NCBI GenBank assembly: GCA_037176725.1
Contig: JAZBRS010000057.1
Span: 83,225,501 to 83,289,500 of the forward strand
DNA from: Posidonia oceanica
Lineage: Eukaryota; Streptophyta; Magnoliopsida; Alismatales; Posidoniaceae
Length of the DNA stretch: 64,000 nucleotides
Direction: 5' to 3'
The position numbers and the translations under genes are program-made. Below, in pieces: positions 58,831-64,000 of this stretch. Every line of letters begins with the position of its first letter. Position 1 is the first letter of the stretch. The notes beneath the pieces are model-generated. The model had not been told where the DNA came from. It saw nothing but the letters and a program-made list of their open reading frames with translations, and searched no databases.

Positions 58831-60069
58831 TCAGAAAACCTAGCTTGGGACAAACAAGCAGCGCCGAGAGGATGTCAAGCATCAGCGTCTCAGGCAGTAC
58901 TCACCCAAGCAGCACCATCTCATTGCATGTGGCCACAGTGTGAGACTTAGAGCAGAATAGAGCATCTCGCTGAGCTAAAAACTCCCATAAGCGAGATCCA
59001 CCCTATCAAGAGTGTCCACCAGACATGGAGAGGACCAAAGCACAGTAGAGCATAGCCAGAGGCTGCCTGTACATGCAGCAGAGGCTGAAGGTGTGCGCCG
59101 ACCAGCCGGACTCTTAATGCCTCATCAGGGATCGCTACCTCAAGAGGGCGAAGACATGCATATCCAAAGGAATAGAGATCATGTGAGGAAAATAAGTATG
59201 ATAACAAGATATGCATGCTGGGCAGAAAAGAAAAATGAAGAAAGAAGTCGAAAAAAGAAGACTCCCATGAGAAGAGTGACTCGGACAAGCATTGAAGCCC
59301 CCTCAACTTTCAACTACAAGCACCACATTGCCAAATGCACGAGAAGCATCATCAGGAGGACCTGGCCCCACCCTCCGAGCGCAGCAGCATGCTCCAACCC
59401 CTTGTGCAAACAACTCTACCTCCCTGGCAGGCTAGATGCAACTCCAGTCACTCATGAGGGGAAAAGAAATATCATTCCGAGAGCGTTAAAAGCGGTAGTC
59501 GGTCCTCGAGGAATTAAGACGGAGGCTGTGAAGCTACATCTGACACTTCTGCTACCCACATGTAGCCAAAGGCTATGTTTTGCAAAGCTAAGGTCTCATC
59601 CCGAACCAAGAGTGAGAATGAGAGCCACCAACCACAACTCGGCATGGCGTTGCTCGAGGATCGAGAACTCCTGAGTCAGGAAGTGCAGAAGCATCCTCTC
59701 GCATTAGCTGCTTTGAATCCTAAGCCACCAAAAACACATATAGAATAATCTACCTTCCCTTCTCCCTGTTTTTGAAAATCGGAGTCAAGGACGAGCAACT
59801 ATTGCCTAACCTCGCTCAGAGGCTCCACGCTTTTTCAAAGTTTTGGCCCCCTACTGCGTTGGGAGGTCTGTGATGACCGGCATGTTCATTGTTTGTCACC
59901 CCGTGACGTTACATTGCATGCCCACGTTGAGACCATTACACACCCACCATGATGGGTCCCCATTTTCCTTCTTGTATCCCTTGCACTTTCCTTGCATTTG
60001 CATTGCATTAATCCATTGCATTCTCCACCAGCATTGCACATTGCACGGTGAGCCCCTGCATTCATCTCA
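58831..60069 (+). other. Non-coding 3' region of F
   Basis: No recognisable gene. A frame at 59012-59674 is open for 220 codons but shows no domain, strong composition or partner, and I treat it as chance. 59940-60060 is rich in ttgcattg motifs. Confidence 0.5.
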
Positions 60070-60900
60070 TTGCACCGGGCTAGCAGCCCTAACTGCTCGA
60101 TCGACACCCATTAAAATGTCACCCCGGGCTGATAGCCCTAACTATCCGGTGATGAGTCCGTTAACCTATCACCGGGCTGGTATCCCTAACTACTCGACTG
60201 GCAAACACGTTAGTTTTGTCTCCACTTTGCATTTCGATGCCAAGGGCGCTTCGGCTATCCCTTGGTATCTTTCACCGATACCAGGGGCATCTTTATTTGG
60301 CTGTCCTTTGGTATCACATTTCCATTTGCATTGGGCTGACATCCCTAACTGTTACGGGAACGTCTACGAACCTCAGCCTCACCTTCGGGTACGATATTCC
60401 CTTTGCATTTGTGGTTACAAGTCATCCCACTTGTGATTACCTCTCCTGTCTGACAAACTCGCTGGCCTGTCACCACCTTCGATGCCAAGGGTGCTTCGGC
60501 TGTCCCCTGGTATCACCCCTGATAGTAGGGGCATCTCTTTTTGCTGCCCTTTGGTATCGCCTCACCCTCATTAGGCTAACATCCCCAATTGTCGCAAGAC
60601 GGCCTATGGACCTCTTCCGTGCCATCTGGTTCAGTATGCCCACCACTCTCCACTCTCATTAGGACCGATACTTCCCAACTATCCGGTGATGAATCCGTTA
60701 ACTCCTTGCGGGCTGATAGCCCCAACTATCCAGTGATGAGTCCGTCAACTCCTCGTGGGCTGATAGCCCTAACTATCTGGTGATGAGTCTGTCAACTCCT
60801 CGTGGGCTGATAGCCCCAACTATCCGGTGATGAGTCCGTCAACTTTTCACAGGGCTGATAACCCCTAACTATCCGACGATAGGTCCGTTAACTTATCACC
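60070..60900. repeat. 48-bp tandem repeats in F 3' region
   Basis: Five head-to-tail units from about 60659 (starts 60659, 60707, 60755, 60803, 60851) with GGGCTGATAGCCC, TAACTATCCGGTGATGAGTC and CGTCAACT. Three more diverged units lie at 60075-60220 and single ones near 60342 and 60575. A longer duplicate, gatgccaagggcgcttcggc, at 60236 and 60481 shows a 245-bp higher-order repeat. Confidence 0.88.
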
Positions 60901-61021
60901 TTTCGTCATAGTGTAATAGCATTCTGTTGCATAGCATTAGCATCTCATTACATGACATCATGTAGCTTCCTTGTATCCCCCGTAGAGTTTGTCCTAGTGT
61001 TGCATTTCATCATCACACGGA

Positions 61022-61431
61022 CATCGCGCACCTAGGATTCGAACCCCTGGTTCGCGTATTGCCTAAGGTAGAATCCTCAGCACTCGCAACTCTACGCAGC
61101 TTGCCTACTTTGGATGATACTCGCAGTAGTGCGCGACCAGGATCATTTTCTCGGTTTTGCGTGCCCGACATCACACTGTATATACATTGCATTTCACTAC
61201 ATAACATCCCATAACATTGCATTCTCATTGCGCTGCTACTCCTCTGTAGTCATTATCCCAACTTCTGCATTCTGTTTTCCCGAACATTGCATACTTAGGA
61301 ATCGAACCCCTGGTTCGCGCATTGCTTAAAGTGATATCCTCAGCACCCGCAGCTCTGTGAAGCTTGCCTGCTCAGTATGACGCCCGCGGTAGTGCACGGC
61401 CAAGATCGCTTCCTTGGCATTACGTGCCCAC
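61022..61431. repeat. Duplicated 146-bp segment with tRNA T-arm-like sequence
   Basis: Copies 61022-61167 and 61286-61431, offset 264. Both include GAACCCCTGGTTCGCG and cctcagca...cgca..tct. On the minus strand they carry GGTTCGAATCC and GGTTCGATTCC, exact pol III B-box consensus, but no tRNA cloverleaf can be drawn. Confidence 0.7.
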
Positions 61432-61811
61432 CAACACATGCACATCCACAACATTTTACTTCCAACACTTTACTTTCAGCCTTTACTTTCTGCAGCAGCA
61501 CCGCCTTCGTCTTAAGCAAAGCTTGGCGAATGGCACACCCGCGTTTCCTTTTGCAATGCATTGCATTTTTCCGCCACACGACGTGCATGCATCACCCGCT
61601 TTTCTCCTAGAGGAGTACAGCGCAATGAGCACTAGTGTAAGCATCGCATTAGTGTAAGCATCACATCAGCATCTACATTACGGCAACGAGTCATGATTTT
61701 TGGTGCATTCGCCGAATAAGTGACTCACGCCAATAGCAACATCTGCCTCTCATCGACGTCAGGTGGGGTGTCTTGTCAACCTTGAGCAGCGGTCACGGTC
61801 CCCTTGACCTC

Positions 61812-61828
61812 GCTCAGGGAGGGGCATC
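61812..61828 (+). other. Element F polypurine tract
   Basis: gctcagggaggggcatc directly before the 3' LTR; the core AGGGAGGGG would prime plus-strand synthesis. Confidence 0.75.
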
Positions 61829-64000
61829 TGTTAACACCCCATTTTTCGATTTTTGTGCTAATGGCTCTCTCTCTGGCATCAAAACCTAGAAAACACATTC
61901 TCAAAACCCTAGAAAAACTCTAGGTCAAACCTCTCAAAACCCTAGAAATCCCAAACCCTAGGATCCTACACTTTAAAACCTAGAAAACCCTAAGGTCCTA
62001 CACTCACTAAACCCTCACAAAACCTAGGATAAAACCTCAAACATAAACCATTTTAAATCCCCTTTTTAAAAACCCTAATTCACCCTTTTTCCTACACCAA
62101 GCCCTTAAACCTAAGCCAAACTCTTCCCTTATTTTAAGCACATTTCCTACACTGCCAAGCCCAACCCCCTTTTTTATTTCTCTTTTATTTTCCACACAAA
62201 CCCACCAGGCCCAAGCCATTTTCATTTCATTTTTTTCTTCTTCTTCTACATTGCATGATCTCCCTCCACAGCACTCACACATTTTTGGCAGCAGCACCCA
62301 CGACCAACCTCCTCCTGCAACCAACCCACCTCCTCTGTCATCTCCAACCACCATCACTCCACGAACACCCCACGACAACACTCCTCTCTCTTCCCCTACT
62401 ACAGCAATGGCAAGCCATCACGAACAAAACACACCATAGATAGCACACAGAAAGGGGAGAGGAAAGACACATTCGGAGGGACATTTTCATGAACCGAATT
62501 CACTCCCCAACACTCCCAGATCACCCCTCCAATCCACATTTTTGGCAGCAGCAACACACCATAGCAAGAAGAACCCATTTCCTTCACCCAGACACAGAAC
62601 TGCAAGACCCATCCCCACTTGCAGTCAAATCTCAGTGGCCTACTTCACAACAAAACCACCTCCTCATCCACAGCAGGAGGTCGGCAACACTTTCACTCTC
62701 ACACTTCCAAAATACACATAGCAGCACTGTGAGAGGAGGCAACCCATACAGAGCATTTTTCCTTTTCCCACACAGCAAAAACACTTGCCCACACATCCAC
62801 AAACATCTCCTCCATCTTCCTGAGACCTCCACCAACCCAGAGAGAGAGGATCCATAGCTCAAGTGAGCCACACATTCACCTGAGAAGAAACCAATTTTCA
62901 GTGTGTACCCAAATCTGCAAATCGGGTTCTGAGTGTGCAAGCTGGCTTCTGGTTGGCTCTCGACCTTCCTCGGACCACCTGCAACTTCTCCGGATCACGC
63001 CGCGAGCCTTCTGCTAGCCACAGCACCGCCACGACCTCTGCTTGCACAGCGGCACCCACCGGAGACCGGCAGCCTTCCTCAGCCGTCCGTGCAGGTAACG
63101 GACGTCATCTCTGAGTTCCATTTAGGCTCGTCGTGCTTCCTAGCTTTTTAGATGTTAGTTTAGAGCCTTGGTGCGCGTTTCGAGCTTCGTCGCTACAGTC
63201 GTCTTCTTTAGCACCAATCTGCAGCAGCCGCCATGCGTCGCAGAGCTCCGAACCTCCGCCGCTCCACCAGATTAGTCCCTGAGCTGCGCCGGACCTCCCG
63301 CGACTCAGCCCCACTCCGCCCTTGCGCTGCCGCAGCCTCCAGCACCCACTCCATTGCCGGCCTTCTCTACAGCAAACCGCCGACGTCGCCAGACCACTCT
63401 GGTCATCGCTTTGCACCGTTGAGCCCACCGGAGCACCCGGACGGTCTGCCTTGAGCCTCCACACGCCTCAGCACCGCCGCTCGCCTGTCGGATAGCCGCT
63501 GCGACACCTCCTTCCCCAGCGCAGTGCTGCAGCAACTCGAGGGCTACCGTAGCACTATAGCATTTTGTTTTTATTAATGTTTTGTTTTAGAGTTTTGGTT
63601 TGAAATTGAAATAAAGTCCTCTAGTTTATTTATTTTACTTTCCAGTCCAGCATCAGTTGTTAAAGTCATTTAATTTGCATTGGTAATCATATTGCATTGC
63701 ATCAAATGTTTGCATGTTTAATTAATTGCATTTAGGTCTAGTCACATGTTTATTGTGATTTAAATGTGATTTTTAAACCTTATTACATTGTAATAAAGTC
63801 TAGCAAGTTTACATTATTGCATTTTGGTCCAGTTTGCTTCCAACTACCATTTAAATGCAATTTTAAACTTTATTATATTGCAATAAAGTCTCGTGACTTG
63901 TGTTTATTACATTTAAGTCTTTTTCACATATATGCATCATTTAAATTGTAATTTTAATTATATTGCATTGCTTTAAGTATCTAGCAGTTTTGCAAATTGC
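61829..64000 (+). repeat. F 3' LTR, truncated by window edge
   Basis: Starts TGTTAACACCCC (one change from the 5' copy) and follows the 5' LTR through the junction where C is inserted in the other copy (about 63030), proving the C insertion. About 1.8 kb of LTR is missing to the right. Short AAACCCTAG and GC-rich stretches; no gene. Confidence 0.88.

Larger units (their letters stand above)
35254..64000 (+). mobile_element. Element F: gag-only Tat-type retrotransposon
   Basis: 5' LTR from 35254 (TGTTGACACCCC) to 54622, split by C and E (net about 3.95 kb); PBS 54624-54641; leader; gag; a 3.5-kb non-coding 3' part with tandem repeats; PPT 61812-61828; 3' LTR from 61829 past the right edge. 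The internal region (54623-61828) is 7.2 kb and has no protease, RT, RNase H or integrase motif in any frame that I could recognise, so it is non-autonomous, like TR-GAG-type elements. It is inserted in element A; gtagg (35249-35253) is the presumed target copy. Confidence 0.82.

Noticed and set aside
59012..59674. 220-codon plus-strand frame in element F
   Set aside because: No recognisable domain, and no other copy in this window to test conservation; kept only as non-coding region.
61022..61110. tRNA gene
   Set aside because: Only the T-arm-like part is present; no acceptor, D or anticodon arms.

Overview
The window is nuclear DNA from a flowering plant with a large, repeat-rich genome. 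I cannot name the species. At the left edge, on the minus strand, lie the first two coding exons of a gene for Mediator subunit 33 (MED33/REF4 family). It is the only host gene I can support. Nearly everything else is transposon DNA: plant lineages of Ty3/gypsy LTR retrotransposons (Tekay/Del-like, Athila, Tat/Ogre-like) and one Mutator-like DNA transposon.

Layout. MED33 exons occupy 45-725. A 3.2-kb Mutator-like element (919-4124, 9-bp target duplication) sits about 190 bp upstream of the MED33 ATG. Positions 4134-5281 are AT-rich intergenic DNA. From 5282 to the right edge everything is one nested stack. Element T1 (Tekay-like, minus strand) gives a 3' LTR, a polypurine tract and a decayed integrase (5282-24893). 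Its 3' LTR is split by an Athila element (7524-23085), whose reverse transcriptase is split by solo LTR S1 (13117-18208), which is split by solo LTR S2 (14957-17178). T1 pol is cut at 24893 by another Tekay-like LTR (T2), which is cut at 26163 by Tat element A (LTR, PBS, gag, protease). A is cut at 35254 by Tat element F, a gag-only element whose 3' LTR runs off the right edge. The 5' LTR of F was hit twice: by solo LTR C (36467-42343) and by LTR E (43831-53367). E in turn contains solo LTR D (45842-51749). Exact or near-exact target duplications support Athila, S1, S2, C, D, E and the Mutator-like element. T1, T2, A and F each show only one end, so their insertion rests on sequence interruption. 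The deepest chain is T1 > T2 > A > F > E > D.

No element here looks able to move by itself. Athila has a broken RT catalytic motif and many stops; T1 integrase has a changed catalytic Asp; A is cut before any RT; F has gag but no recognisable protease, RT or integrase. Stops in the gag genes of A and F are almost all TAG, and direct comparison of the two shows CAG-to-TAG change at several codons, as expected from decay of methylated CHG sites.

I found no undescribed gene system. The most interesting signals are non-coding and shared by the five Tat-type LTRs (A, C, D, E, F): (i) each carries, 110-190 bp before its 3' end, a 9-10-nt copy of the start of the tRNA-Arg primer binding site, and E has a roughly 210-bp duplication that joins a real PBS back to this region; (ii) each carries a conserved hairpin-capable block around GGGGTGCCTAACACCTTCCC; (iii) A and F share a leader block that is a candidate packaging signal.
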